Shown piece after piece: positions 43,233 to 52,105 of a DNA stretch of 64,000 nt. The notes under the pieces are model-generated. The model did no database searches. It had not been told where the DNA came from and worked only from the letters and a program-made list of their open reading frames with translations. The first letter of the stretch is position 1. Each line of letters begins with the position of its first letter. Origin of the DNA: Salinisphaera sp040361255. GTDB lineage: Bacteria; Pseudomonadota; Gammaproteobacteria; Nevskiales; Salinisphaeraceae. The stretch is taken from positions 211,373 through 275,372 of the forward strand of contig NZ_APNG01000004.1 of assembly GCF_040361255.1 (NCBI RefSeq). Reading direction: 5' to 3'. The position numbers and the translations under genes are program-made.

Positions 43233-43401
43233 CCGAATCCCCTGCGGGCCGGGGCTTTGCGCGCGTTTGATCGGCGTCAGTGTTCGCGACCGTGCAACTT
43301 GTAATGGCTTGGACACGCTACCCGCTCACTTGTCTGTCAATCGCACGCAAAGGACCCGGCGCGACCGTGACAGGTTGTGCGGAGCTTCCTAAACTCGTCG
43401 C

Positions 43402-44388
43402 ATGAACGTCTTCGACCGAATCTACGCCCTGCACAAGCAGCTGGCTGGCGCGCGCCGGCCCATTCCCAAGGCCACGCTGGAAGCACGACTGGAATGCTCA
43501 CCGGCGACGGTCAAGCGCATCATTCGCGATATGCGGCTCTATCTCGATGCGCCCATCGAATACGACCGCGAATACAACGGCTACTACTACGCCAGCGCCG
43601 ATGGCAGCACGCCCGACGCCCAGTTCGAATTGCCCGGACTCTGGTTCAACGCCTCGGAGCTGATCTCGCTGCTGGCCATGGATCAGCTACTGGAAACAGT
43701 CCAACCGGGCCTGTTGGCGGTGGACCTCGCGCCGGTACGCAAACGCCTGGAACGCATCCTGGAGAGTCGGGCGATGGGCACCGGTGAGCTGGCCCGGCGC
43801 ACGCGTATCCTGCGCGCCAGCGCGCGCCGGCCGGGCCCGGCCTTTGCCGAGGTCGCCGGGGCCATGGCCATGCGTCGACGGCTGCGGATTCGCTATCACG
43901 GGCGTGCCCGCGATACCGAAAGCCAGCGTACCATCTCGCCGCAGCGGCTGGTCTATTACCGCGACAATTGGTATCTCGACGGCTGGTGTCACGACGCTAA
44001 CGGGTTGCGCAGCTTTTCGCTCGACCGGATTCGCGCTGCCGAAACACTCGACGACGAAGCGCTCGATATGGACAGCGACGCCCTTGAGGCCGAGCTGGGC
44101 AGTGGCTACGGCATCTTCTCGGGGGCGGCGGCGCACACCGCCGTGATTCGTTTTTCGCCCCAGGCCGCACGCTGGGTAGCCGACGAGCAATGGCATCCCG
44201 ATCAACAGGGCCATGCGCTCGACGACGGCGGCTACGAGCTGCAGGTGCCGTATTCGGCCAGCGCCGAATTGTTGGCCGACGTGCTCGCCTACGGGCCGGA
44301 GGCCGAAATCATCGCCCCGGAATCTCTGCGCCGGGCCGCTGCCGAGCGCCTGCGTGCGGCGGCAGCGCACTACGCCGAATATATTTAA
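43402..44388 (+). CDS. WYL-domain transcriptional regulator
   Basis: A 328-residue YafY/WYL regulator. The N-terminal HTH (ATLEARLECSPATVKRIIRDMRLYLDAPIEYDREYNGYYY) is a DeoR-like winged helix, and the WYL domain lies at about 150-215 (QRTISPQRLVYYRDNWYLDGWCHDANGLRSFSLDRI). WYL domains bind nucleic-acid-like ligands and often control CRISPR, BREX or stress genes. The gene is the first of a plus-strand block that runs toward the CRISPR array, with no cas genes in between. Its target is unknown. A C-terminal WCX-type segment is present. Confidence 0.85.
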   Translation: MNVFDRIYALHKQLAGARRPIPKATLEARLECSPATVKRIIRDMRLYLDAPIEYDREYNGYYYASADGSTPDAQFELPGLWFNASELISLLAMDQLLETVQPGLLAVDLAPVRKRLERILESRAMGTGELARRTRILRASARRPGPAFAEVAGAMAMRRRLRIRYHGRARDTESQRTISPQRLVYYRDNWYLDGWCHDANGLRSFSLDRIRAAETLDDEALDMDSDALEAELGSGYGIFSGAAAHTAVIRFSPQAARWVADEQWHPDQQGHALDDGGYELQVPYSASAELLADVLAYGPEAEIIAPESLRRAAAERLRAAAAHYAEYI

Positions 44389-44482
44389 TGTAAATTCATA
44401 CAGCCCAGGGTCGTTGTTTGACCCACCGCCACCGGCAAGCTCTCCCACGTTGACGACATCACGTGGACAAGGGGAGCGACCC

Positions 44483-45160
44483 ATGAGCGAAACAATGGCC
44501 CAACGACTGATTCATCCGGCCCATGCCCAGCTGGTGCAGGCTGCACGCGCCGAGCGCCGTGCGCTCGTACGGGCACTGGCCATCGAAGCCGACTGGCGTT
44601 TCCACGACGGCCCCGAATGGGCGGCGCGCTACTGGGCTGCTTTCGGTGATCTGCGTCGCGACGTGGACAGTGCGCCGGAACTGCGCCTGGGCGCCGCGCT
44701 GGCGCCCCGCAGTGGCTGGTCGCCGCTGGCGCCGGTGGAATCCGACCAGGCTCGAGCCATTTTTCGGGCCCTGCTGGCCGCCTTGCATCCCCAAGTGGCC
44801 CCGCGTGCCGCGGCGGCGGATACCGAGGGGCTTTGGTCGCTTGCGGTGCGGGCCTATCGGGGTGGCGACGCGGCGCGTCTGCGCGAGCTGCTGGCGCGGG
44901 CACAGCCCAACGCCGCAGCGGCGCGGCTACCGGACGGCATCGTCGCGCTTCGAAGCGAACATGATCGCCTGGTCGGCGCACGCGCGGCGGTGGATCGCCG
45001 TCTGGCCGAACTGAGCCAGAGCTTTCCCTTCAATCTGCGCGATCGACTCGACGACGCCGACTGGGTACGCCGCCAGCGTCTGGGGCTGCGCCAGGTGCTC
45101 GAATTCGTGGCGCCGCCACGCCGCCGTTCTGCGCAGGGCGACCGCCAACAGGTATCCTGA
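44483..45160 (+). CDS. Hypothetical protein, J-domain-associated type
   Basis: A 225-residue protein that I cannot name. I chose ATG 44483 (MSETMAQRLIHPAHAQ) after GGGGAGCGAC; the frame is open upstream but only over the WYL gene. The middle resembles the region of proteins with a degenerate DnaJ domain (LLAALHPQ..., then LWSLAVRAYRGGDAARLRELLARAQ), but the HPD motif is not intact (HPQ). The remainder is Ala/Arg-rich and helical. It sits between the WYL regulator and a SprT-like protease gene. Confidence 0.55.
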   Translation: MSETMAQRLIHPAHAQLVQAARAERRALVRALAIEADWRFHDGPEWAARYWAAFGDLRRDVDSAPELRLGAALAPRSGWSPLAPVESDQARAIFRALLAALHPQVAPRAAAADTEGLWSLAVRAYRGGDAARLRELLARAQPNAAAARLPDGIVALRSEHDRLVGARAAVDRRLAELSQSFPFNLRDRLDDADWVRRQRLGLRQVLEFVAPPRRRSAQGDRQQVS

Positions 45161-45193
45161 GCCGCTTTCGCAACAGTCATCGAGGGTGGCCGT

Positions 45194-45751
45194 ATGGCCC
45201 AGGCCCAACAGCATCGTCTCGATCTCGACGGCGAAGACCTGCAAACCCGCGTTGTCGAAGATACGGTGTACTGGATCGAGCGTGCACGCGAGATCACCGG
45301 CGCCAGCGCGCGGCGGCTGCCGGTACCCGCCGTCGCCTTCGATCTGCGGGGCCGGGCCGCCGGCCAGGCGATCTTCGCCCGTCGCAGCCGCGACTGCCGC
45401 ATTCGGATCAACGCCGCGTTGTTAGCCTCGCATCCGCAAGAAATGATCGCCGAAACCGTGCCCCACGAAGTGGCCCACGTGGTGATCTACCGGCTCTACG
45501 GCCGCCGTGCCCGTCCGCACGGCAAGGAATGGAAAGCGCTGATGCGCGCCTTCGGCGTCGATCCGGCACCGTGTCATACGCTGCCCACCGAACCCGTACG
45601 CCAGCTCAAACGCTTTCGCTATGCATGCGGCTGCGAAGAACCCGCGTATCTCACCAGCATCCGCCACAAGCGTGCCCAGAAGGGCACCGATTATGTCTGT
45701 CGTGTTTGTGGGGAGAAATTGCGGTTTGCCGACGAGGGGGCGGGTTCGTAG
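45194..45751 (+). CDS. SprT-like zinc metalloprotease
   Basis: A 185-residue SprT-family protein starting MAQAQQHRLDLDG. The zinc protease motif HEVAH is in ETVPHEVAHVVIYRLYG, with a third ligand in GRRARPHGKEWKALMRAFG. A C-terminal zinc ribbon has cysteines in YACGCEEP and VCRVCGEKLRF. Relatives of Spartan/SprT may act on DNA-protein crosslinks, but bacterial SprT function is not settled. The gene is 33 bases after the hypothetical gene, so the two are probably cotranscribed. Confidence 0.87.
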   Translation: MAQAQQHRLDLDGEDLQTRVVEDTVYWIERAREITGASARRLPVPAVAFDLRGRAAGQAIFARRSRDCRIRINAALLASHPQEMIAETVPHEVAHVVIYRLYGRRARPHGKEWKALMRAFGVDPAPCHTLPTEPVRQLKRFRYACGCEEPAYLTSIRHKRAQKGTDYVCRVCGEKLRFADEGAGS

Positions 45752-46082
45752 CGGTTGGTGGATTGCGCGTAGGCTTTAACTCGAACCTTTCGTTTTCTGA
45801 ATCAACGACGCGGGTACTTGCGGCTTGGGGTTTCGCACTGATGTGCAAGTGACTTTCATTTGCTTGTCCAGGTAAGTAACCAAAGCAAAGGACACCCTGT
45901 GTTGCGCCGATGCTGCGCATCGGTTCCCTCCCATCACGAATCGCGAGCGGGACGGCCGGAAACTCGCTGCGCTCAAACATCCGGCCGTCTTATTCCGCTC
46001 ACGATTCGTGCTGCTCGGCGCTACGCCCAAGGGACCCGAATACACACAAGCTCGCTGCGCTCGCTCAAGGTCGCGTCTGTGG
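45752..46082. repeat. Extragenic repeat-like region with large hairpin
   Basis: 331 bases between convergent SprT and DUF815 genes. A stem of several blocks runs from 45935 (CACGAATCG...GACGGCCGG) to 46010 (CCGGCCGTC...CGATTCGTG). The TTTGCTTGTCCAGGTAAGTA stretch at about 45858-45877 is of a type that I recognise from interspersed intergenic repeats in gammaproteobacteria. No gene is seen. Confidence 0.45.
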
Positions 46083-46976
46083 TTAATCGCCCGCCTGCGC
46101 CAAGGACTGGCGCCCCGCCCAGTCGCGGGCGAACTGCTCGGCGGTACGCCCGCTACGGGTGCCACGCGCCAGCGCCCACTGCAGAGCCGCGCGTTCCCAG
46201 GGCGCGTCCACGCCGATTTCGGCATCGATGCCGTGCGCGGCCAGATGCTTGACCGCGATGGCCAGATAATTCGCCTGATCGAACGGGTAGAACGACAGCC
46301 AGAGGCCAAAGCGTTCCGACAGCGAGATTTTCTCCTCGACGGCTTCACCGTGATGAATCTCGCCATCCACGTGCTGGGCGGCCTGATTCTCGGACTGGAA
46401 TTCGGGCAGCAGATGGCGCCGGTTCGACGTGGCATAGATCAGCACGTTATCCGGCGCGGCGGCGAGCGAACCGTCGAGCACGGCCTTGAGCGCCTTGTAG
46501 CTGCCGTCACCGGCTTCGAACGACAGATCGTCCGAGAAGACGATGAATTTCTCCGGCCGCTCGGCCAGCGTGGCCACCAGATCGGGCAGGTCGACCAGAC
46601 GGTGCGCCGGCACTTCGACAATACGCAGGCCGTCGTCCACGAAGGCGGGCAACAATGCCTTGACCAGCGACGACTTGCCCGAACCGCGCGACCCCCAGAG
46701 CAGGGCGTTGTTGGCCGACAGGCCGGCCACGAACTGGCGGGTGTTGGCGAGCAGCCGCTGTTTCTGGGTCTCGATTCCGTGCAGAAGCTCCAGCGGCAGT
46801 GCCTGCGGTGCGTCGATGGCCTGCAGGCGACCATCGTCACGCCAGCGAAACGCGCTCGCCGTCCAGTCGATCTCGGCACCGACGGCACGGCGCGCATCGG
46901 CAAGCCGCGCTTCCTGAACATCGGCAATACGTTCGAGCTGGGCCGCGATCCGGCCGAGGGTGTCTGTATCTGGCAT
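46083..46976 (-). CDS. DUF815-family AAA+ ATPase
   Basis: A 297-residue AAA+ ATPase. Walker A is LLWGSRGSGKSSLVKALLPAF near residue 89, Walker B FIVFSDDLSFEAGD near 145, and a sensor-like LIYATSNRRHLLPEF near 180; DUF815 proteins have exactly this pattern. I chose ATG 46976 (MPDTDTLGRIAAQLERI) over a TTG 18 bases upstream that ends inside the first degenerate CRISPR repeats. The cellular role of DUF815 is unknown. It abuts the distal end of the CRISPR array. Confidence 0.85.
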   Translation of the reverse strand: MPDTDTLGRIAAQLERIADVQEARLADARRAVGAEIDWTASAFRWRDDGRLQAIDAPQALPLELLHGIETQKQRLLANTRQFVAGLSANNALLWGSRGSGKSSLVKALLPAFVDDGLRIVEVPAHRLVDLPDLVATLAERPEKFIVFSDDLSFEAGDGSYKALKAVLDGSLAAAPDNVLIYATSNRRHLLPEFQSENQAAQHVDGEIHHGEAVEEKISLSERFGLWLSFYPFDQANYLAIAVKHLAAHGIDAEIGVDAPWERAALQWALARGTRSGRTAEQFARDWAGRQSLAQAGD

Positions 46977-47038
46977 GCGCAGGAGTTTATGCAAGCAGCC
47001 GGGTTTCGTGAAGCATCGACGCGAAAGGGGCGCGACAG

Positions 47039-49925
47039 GTTTCTATCCGCACGACCCACACGGGGCCGTGACTACGCAATAGACGAGCCGCTGACGACGT
47101 TTCTGTCCGCCCCGGCCCGCGACACGTCGTTGTCAAACACGTCCGCGACGCTGGCGCAGTTTCTATCCGCGCGGCCCGCGCGGGGCCACGACTCGGAGAG
47201 CTCGACTAAGCAGGTCCACCTGGACGTGTTTCTATCCGCGCGGCCCGCGCGGGGCCGCGACCTGAGGTATTCCAGTGGGCGATACAGCGGACATCCGGTT
47301 TCTATCCGCGCGGCCCGCGCGGGGCCGCGACTCTTCGTCAGTCTGCAAGTCGGTGCTGATGCCGTCGTTTCTATCCGCGCGGCCCGCGCGGGGCCGCGAC
47401 GGTTGGTCGGGTGGTTGTAGTAGCCGGTCATCGTGTTTCTATCCGCGCGGCCCGCGCGGGGCCGCGACGGCAGCTCTCCTTGATCCTCGGCCATTCGATG
47501 CGGTTTCTATCCGCGCGGCCCGCGCGGGGCCGCGACTGGCGATGTAGTCCGCCGGGGCGTAGGCGATCTCGTTTCTATCCGCGCGGCCCGCGCGGGGCCG
47601 CGACTACGGCGACTTCATGCGTCAGCAGCTCATGGGAGTTTCTATCCGCGCGGCCCGCGCGGGGCCGCGACGCCGAGCGCATCCAGCGCCAAGAATGGTT
47701 GAACGTTTCTATCCGCGCGGCCCGCGCGGGGCCGCGACGCCTGGGAAGTGTTCCGGCCGGCGCGGCTCATGGCGTTTCTATCCGCGCGGCCCGCGCGGGG
47801 CCGCGACACGCTGCAGCTGCCGGCCGACATCATGCCCGTGCCGGTTTCTATCCGCGCGGCCCGCGCGGGGCCGCGACCGCCGGGCGCGTTGTTGCGCACA
47901 CCCACCACGGCGTTTCTATCCGCGCGGCCCGCGCGGGGCCGCGACCAGCAACGAGGCCATGCGGCTCAACGGATTCGGGGAGTTTCTATCCGCGCGGCCC
48001 GCGCGGGGCCGCGACACGTCTTCATCCATTAGCGTGTTGGCAAACTCGCGTTTCTATCCGCGCGGCCCGCGCGGGGCCGCGACGCGTTTGCAGTGGGAGG
48101 CGAACGTCGGCTGCGAGGTTTCTATCCGCGCGGCCCGCGCGGGGCCGCGACAAATACACGCCAGTGGCGCCAGCCGTGCCTGCACCAGTTTCTATCCGCG
48201 CGGCCCGCGCGGGGCCGCGACGTGCCGCCTTCGGACTCAAAAATGGTCGTAAACGTTTCTATCCGCGCGGCCCGCGCGGGGCCGCGACGACATTCGATTA
48301 TTTCGATATCAGCCATTTGTAGTTTCTATCCGCGCGGCCCGCGCGGGGCCGCGACCCGTCTGCCAGTACGGACGTTGCCCGTAAAGCCGTTTCTATCCGC
48401 GCGGCCCGCGCGGGGCCGCGACCGTCGAACCAGTATTTGTGATACCGACCGCTAACGTTTCTATCCGCGCGGCCCGCGCGGGGCCGCGACGCCGAAAGGC
48501 GGCAAGCGACAAGTGCCGCAGGCGTTTCTATCCGCGCGGCCCGCGCGGGGCCGCGACGTGTAACGCCGTCCAGGCCAATCGCGCCATCAGAGGCGTTTCT
48601 ATCCGCGCGGCCCGCGCGGGGCCGCGACCGCCTAGCCTGAGCGGACCTGTGACGGACGAGAAGTTTCTATCCGCGCGGCCCGCGCGGGGCCGCGACGCCG
48701 GCGTACCGCGTTCCGCCAACGGCGCGCGATGTTTCTATCCGCGCGGCCCGCGCGGGGCCGCGACCTGATTTGCTCCAGACAGCTTGCCTCATGATTTTGT
48801 TTCTATCCGCGCGGCCCGCGCGGGGCCGCGACGGATACGCGGTTGACGGTTTGCGCGTAGTCATCTGGTTTCTATCCGCGCGGCCCGCGCGGGGCCGCGA
48901 CCCCCAGCACCCACTTCATTTTACGATCCATCTTGTTTCTATCCGCGCGGCCCGCGCGGGGCCGCGACCGCCGGGCGTCGCCTCGCCCACGGCCGCCATG
49001 ATCACGTTTCTATCCGCGCGGCCCGCGCGGGGCCGCGACGTATCCGGACTGCGCCACGACCCGCCTTTGTAGTGTTTCTATCCGCGCGGCCCGCGCGGGG
49101 CCGCGACGCAAGCATCTCGACGATGGCGCGGACCCAGACCCGGTTTCTATCCGCGCGGCCCGCGCGGGGCCGCGACCGGCCGAAGGCGCCGGCGAGCCGG
49201 TGTTGGCGTGGTTTCTATCCGCGCGGCCCGCGCGGGGCCGCGACCTCGTATCGACCAGATCGACGACGCCACCGCCTGGGTTTCTATCCGCGCGGCCCGC
49301 GCGGGGCCGCGACGCTCAGCGCCAGACGCGCCTGCCCACCGTGGCTGGTTTCTATCCGCGCGGCCCGCGCGGGGCCGCGACGCGGGCGCTCGACGACATC
49401 ATTGCCGGTCGTGTCGTTTCTATCCGCGCGGCCCGCGCGGGGCCGCGACACGAGCTGCGCTCTGACCCGGCTTTCCGCGTGACTGTTTCTATCCGCGCGG
49501 CCCGCGCGGGGCCGCGACGCGCTTGACATGCATCATCGTCCCGCCAATTGGGGTTTCTATCCGCGCGGCCCGCGCGGGGCCGCGACTAGGCTGCATCGAG
49601 ACGGCTGACACGATGCACAGGTTTCTATCCGCGCGGCCCGCGCGGGGCCGCGACTCGCGCGGCTGGCGATATCGCTGTTGACGGTTTGGTTTCTATCCGC
49701 GCGGCCCGCGCGGGGCCGCGACCCAGTGGCCATCCTCCACGGCCTGACGAAAGCCGGGTTTCTATCCGCGCGGCCCGCGCGGGGCCGCGACCTTGCCCTG
49801 CTGATCCAGTTCGGTGGATAGCTGGTTTCTATCCGCGCGGCCCGCGCGGGGCCGCGACGAACAGGCCCATATCGCGCAGACGCGACGGGGTGTTTCTATC
49901 CGCGCGGCCCGCGCGGGGCCGCGAC
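47039..49925 (-). CRISPR. Type I-C CRISPR array, 43 repeats of 34 bp
   Basis: Forty-three repeat starts can be read from 47039 to 49892 with a period of 67-70 bases; spacers are about 33-36 bases. In crRNA sense (minus strand) the repeat begins GTCGCGGCCC and ends GGATAGAAAC, with an eight-pair stem CGCGGCCC/GGGCCGCG around CGCGC. The ATAGAAAC end corresponds to the ATTGAAAC handle of classical type I-C repeats; classical ones are 32 bp. The repeat at 47039 has several changes, 47099 is shortened to 25 bases, and 47159 has one mismatch, so the old end is at 47 kb. The leader is at 49926-50119, next to cas2. Spacers were all different where I compared them. Confidence 0.97.
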
Positions 49926-50119
49926 TCGGTCCGTCCAATCGACTGTTTCTAATACGTTAGAACCTGCCTTGGTGCGAACCGCGGCGATATTGAACGAATT
50001 TCGCCGGTTATGCGACAGCTGGTCGCATAACGAATTGTTTTCCAGCTTGTTAAAGATCGGCGAACCTGCCGGGGTTACTGGGTACGCTTGGGGTTCGCGC
50101 GCACGATTCAGGTGCAGGA
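49926..50119 (-). promoter_or_regulatory. CRISPR leader with perfect dyad
   Basis: The leader runs from the cas2 end (50119) toward the first repeat on the minus strand. It contains a perfect palindrome at 50007-50031 (GTTATGCGAC-AGCTG-GTCGCATAAC), two GAACCTGCC direct repeats (about 49954 and 50061), and TAGAAAC (a copy of the repeat's end) 19 bases before the first repeat. AT content is higher than in the array. Confidence 0.7.
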
Positions 50120-50410
50120 TCAGAGGATGAGGGGCGCGTTAAGATCGCGTACCGGTTTGGCGCCGACATGTTCGACACGGCGCTGCCATTCGCGCCCCAG
50201 GAAGTAGAAGCGCAGGCTGTCTGTCTCTTCGTCGATGATATCGCACAGACGGCTTTTGAGTTTGACCCATTGATCGGGTTCGACTTCAATTTCGAACACT
50301 GAGTACTGTACGCGCTGGCCGTAATCCAGGCAGGCTTTGCCGACGCGGCGCAATCGCCGCGGGCCGTCGCTGCTGGTTACGGCGACGTCGTAGCTCACGA
50401 GTACCATCAT
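50120..50410 (-). CDS. cas2: CRISPR-associated protein Cas2 (type I-C)
   Basis: A 96-residue Cas2 starting MMVLVSYDVAVTSSDGPRRLRRVGKACLDYGQRVQYSVFEIEVE. The first-strand aspartate in SYDV and the ferredoxin-like layout are typical. Cas2 dimers bridge two Cas1 dimers during spacer insertion. The gene ends the cas operon, 15 bases downstream of cas1, and the leader follows immediately. Confidence 0.95.
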   Translation of the reverse strand: MMVLVSYDVAVTSSDGPRRLRRVGKACLDYGQRVQYSVFEIEVEPDQWVKLKSRLCDIIDEETDSLRFYFLGREWQRRVEHVGAKPVRDLNAPLIL

Positions 50411-50425
50411 CTGAAGATTGCTCCT

Positions 50426-51466
50426 TTACCCGCGGATGAAGGGAGGGTAGGCGTCGAGGTCGCCGCGTAGGTGGCGTGCGAGCAACTGCGCCTGGATGCT
50501 GGGTACGAGTCCGAGCGGTACGCGCTCGTCTAGAAACGGATGGACGAGTTCTTCGCGTTTGCGTTCCTGGTAGGCCGTGAGCACGGTTTTACGTCCGTCC
50601 TCAGTCAGTAGCACCGCGCCGCTTTCCGAAACGGAGAAGTCGCGCGCCTTGAGTTGGCGCCGGTTGATCAGCGTGAGCACGAGGCGGTCGGCAATCAGCG
50701 GGCGAAACTCTTCGGCGAGATCGAGCGCCAGGCTGGGACGGCCGGGTCGGTCGCGGTGCAGAAAGCCGACTGCCGTATCCAGGCCGGTCTGTTCCAGTGC
50801 GGAGCGACAGTCGTGCGTGAGTAGGGTGTAGACGAACGAGAGCGCGGCATTCACCCGATCACGCGGCGGTCGCCGATTGCGCCCGGAAAATTCGAACGCG
50901 GGATCGTCGCGATTGATTAGCGCTGGAAAGCTGGCGAAGTAGCGCTGGGCGGCTTCACCTTCGAATCCCCGCAATACGTCGGCATCGTGGGTATCGAGCA
51001 GTTTGTCTCTGATGCGCTCAAGCGTACGGATCGTTGTGTCGAGCGCCCTGCGATGATCGTCGCCCAATTGTTTGGCTCGGTCGCGTCGTTGTCGGTGCGC
51101 GACGGCACGCTGGTTGTGAATCTTGCCTATCAACAGATTGCGGATGACGGGAACGCAGGTGGCTGGGTCATCGGTTGCGCGATACTGGGCGCGTCGCAAC
51201 AGCACGTTACCGGAGACCGGACCTTCGACACGTGCCTGGAATCGACCGTTCGGCGTGAAGTAGCTGATCGCGATGCCTTGTTCGCAGCAGTACGCCATGA
51301 GCGGCGGGGACACCAGCGTGCGCCCAAAACAGACCAGGGATTCGAGCATATGGGCGGGCAGGCGGCCGCGCTCTTGGCCTTCGATCATCATGACGATATT
51401 GGCGCCGTCCTTCTTGAGCCAGGCGCCTTCGCTCGTTACGTACAGCGTGTTGAGTAGCTTTCTCAT
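50426..51466 (-). CDS. cas1: CRISPR-associated endonuclease Cas1 (type I-C)
   Basis: A 346-residue Cas1 starting MRKLLNTLYVTSEGAWLKKDG at ATG 51466, overlapping the cas4 stop as ATGA. The N-terminal beta domain and the helical catalytic part are present; the metal-binding residues are probably the E in NAALSFVYTLL-adjacent helices, the H in VGFLHRDRPGRPSLALDLAEEFRP, and the D/E in LDLAEEF. Cas1 integrates new spacers with Cas2, aided by Cas4 in type I-C. No truncation is seen, so adaptation is probably active, consistent with identical leader-proximal repeats. Confidence 0.96.
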   Translation of the reverse strand: MRKLLNTLYVTSEGAWLKKDGANIVMMIEGQERGRLPAHMLESLVCFGRTLVSPPLMAYCCEQGIAISYFTPNGRFQARVEGPVSGNVLLRRAQYRATDDPATCVPVIRNLLIGKIHNQRAVAHRQRRDRAKQLGDDHRRALDTTIRTLERIRDKLLDTHDADVLRGFEGEAAQRYFASFPALINRDDPAFEFSGRNRRPPRDRVNAALSFVYTLLTHDCRSALEQTGLDTAVGFLHRDRPGRPSLALDLAEEFRPLIADRLVLTLINRRQLKARDFSVSESGAVLLTEDGRKTVLTAYQERKREELVHPFLDERVPLGLVPSIQAQLLARHLRGDLDAYPPFIRG

Positions 51467-52098
51467 GGGCGCGGCGTTATCTGCTCGGATAGCCAATGTG
51501 CGACGCTTTGGTGGGCCGACATGGCCCTTGGCCGGCAATCGTCGATCAGCGAGCAGCGATCGCATTTTTTTGCGTCGTAGATCGCGCGAGGTGTTTTGCC
51601 TTGGGCAAGCAATTGGGCCGTTTCGTGGGCAGTGTTTTCGGTAAGCGTGCGTAGCGCGGAGTCGAAGACGATGTCCTTGCGGCGCTTGGTCTGGCCATAG
51701 AAAAGCGCGCCGTTTTCGATCGTGACCCCGAGCATTTCTTCCAGACAGAGTGCCTGGGCGCACAACTGTACTTCGTCGGCGCGGTGGGCCTTGGGCCGAC
51801 CGCGTTTGTACTCGATCGGTCGGACGATAGGCTGTTCGCTCGTGTCATCGAACTCGACGACATCGGCATAGCCGATCAGGCCCAATGTTTCGTGCGCCAG
51901 CGGCAACGCCATGGCGGTATGCACGCCGCGGCGTTGTTCGTGGCCGTAGCGATCTGCGCGTTCATGCAGTAGCCGGCCCTCGGCGGTATGACGGTTTTCC
52001 TGCCAGATGCGCTCGATATGGATGAGCGCACACTGGCGGTCACAGTACAGATAGTGCTGCAGCGCCGAGATCGGCACCGTGATGCCCGTTTCGCTCAT
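51463..52098 (-). CDS. cas4: CRISPR-associated exonuclease Cas4
   Basis: A 211-residue Cas4 with the N-terminal cysteine in YLYCDRQCALIH and the C-terminal cluster CDRCSLIDDCRP, the four-cysteine iron-sulfur site. The RecB-type nuclease motif is PIEYKRGRPKAHRADEVQLCAQALCLEEM. In type I-C, Cas4 trims and selects prespacers by PAM. Its stop overlaps the cas1 start. Confidence 0.95.
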   Translation of the reverse strand: MSETGITVPISALQHYLYCDRQCALIHIERIWQENRHTAEGRLLHERADRYGHEQRRGVHTAMALPLAHETLGLIGYADVVEFDDTSEQPIVRPIEYKRGRPKAHRADEVQLCAQALCLEEMLGVTIENGALFYGQTKRRKDIVFDSALRTLTENTAHETAQLLAQGKTPRAIYDAKKCDRCSLIDDCRPRAMSAHQSVAHWLSEQITPRP

Positions 52099-52105
52099 GG
52101 ATCAC

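Larger units (their letters stand above)
43020..43401. other. Gene-free region with terminator and long stem-loop
   Basis: 382 bases between the nucleotidase and WYL regulator genes. They hold the nucleotidase terminator (43048) and an 89-base near-perfect inverted repeat (43144-43232). The region near 43340-43400 contains the regulator promoter. No protein-coding gene is evident. Confidence 0.5.

Noticed and set aside
47275..49529. Long open frames with repeated peptides (FLSARPARGRD, FYPRGPRGAAT) on both strands
   Set aside because: They are translations of the CRISPR repeat in different frames; the open frames come from the GC-rich repeat lacking stops.
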